Below the pieces are notes generated by a model, which was not told where the DNA came from, did no database searches, and saw only the letters and a program-made list of their open reading frames with translations. From an uncultured Gemmatimonadaceae bacterium (GTDB lineage: Bacteria > Gemmatimonadota > Gemmatimonadetes > Gemmatimonadales > Gemmatimonadaceae), in assembly GCA_955652265.1 (NCBI GenBank), contig CATPBD010000099.1, positions 1 through 5,644 of the forward strand: a DNA stretch of 5,644 bases. The letters are read 5' to 3'. The position numbers and the translations under genes are program-made. Positions 5,616 to 5,644 of the stretch are shown piece by piece. Each line of letters begins with the position of its first letter. Position 1 is the first letter of the stretch.

Positions 5616-5644
5616 CAGCTTTAGGCGCACCCGGCGATTTAGAG

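Overview
This 5.6 kb window looks like a GC-rich, Gram-negative bacterial chromosome segment. A predicted exported beta-barrel protein implies an outer membrane. The gene style (GTG starts, GC-rich third codon positions, a tiny Lys/Arg/Ala histone-like protein, and this type of Tdh and Kbl) reminds me most of Gemmatimonadota or a nearby soil or sediment phylum. That assignment is inference from gene character; no rRNA or marker gene is present.

Layout: (1) Bases 1-115 hold the probable 3' end of an upstream gene, a perfect 12-bp tandem repeat and a strong intrinsic terminator. (2) Bases 166-2177 (+) hold two genes overlapping by four bases (GTGA): a putative zinc metallopeptidase with HEAGH and a downstream DEDFAE motif, then an ATP-grasp ligase distantly related to D-Ala-D-Ala ligase. 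(3) Bases 2191-2218 form a symmetric hairpin with A and T tracts, a bidirectional terminator between the ligase gene and a convergent small gene. (4) Bases 2243-2371 (-) encode a 42-residue, extremely basic histone H1-like peptide with a good ribosome binding site. (5) Bases 2372-2697 are a divergent intergenic region with two hairpins and weak promoter-like boxes. (6) Bases 2698-5615 (+) form a probable operon: tdh (L-threonine 3-dehydrogenase), kbl (2-amino-3-ketobutyrate CoA ligase), and a small secreted, probably outer-membrane, protein whose ribosome binding site overlaps the kbl stop codon.

How they work together: Tdh and Kbl form the classical two-step threonine-to-glycine route, giving acetyl-CoA and glycine. 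The role of the third gene is unknown. The peptidase/ligase pair joins an enzyme family that breaks peptide bonds with one that makes amide or peptide-like bonds. It is the best candidate in the window for an uncharacterised system, though its substrate cannot be read from the sequence. No mobile element, CRISPR array, tRNA or rRNA was seen.
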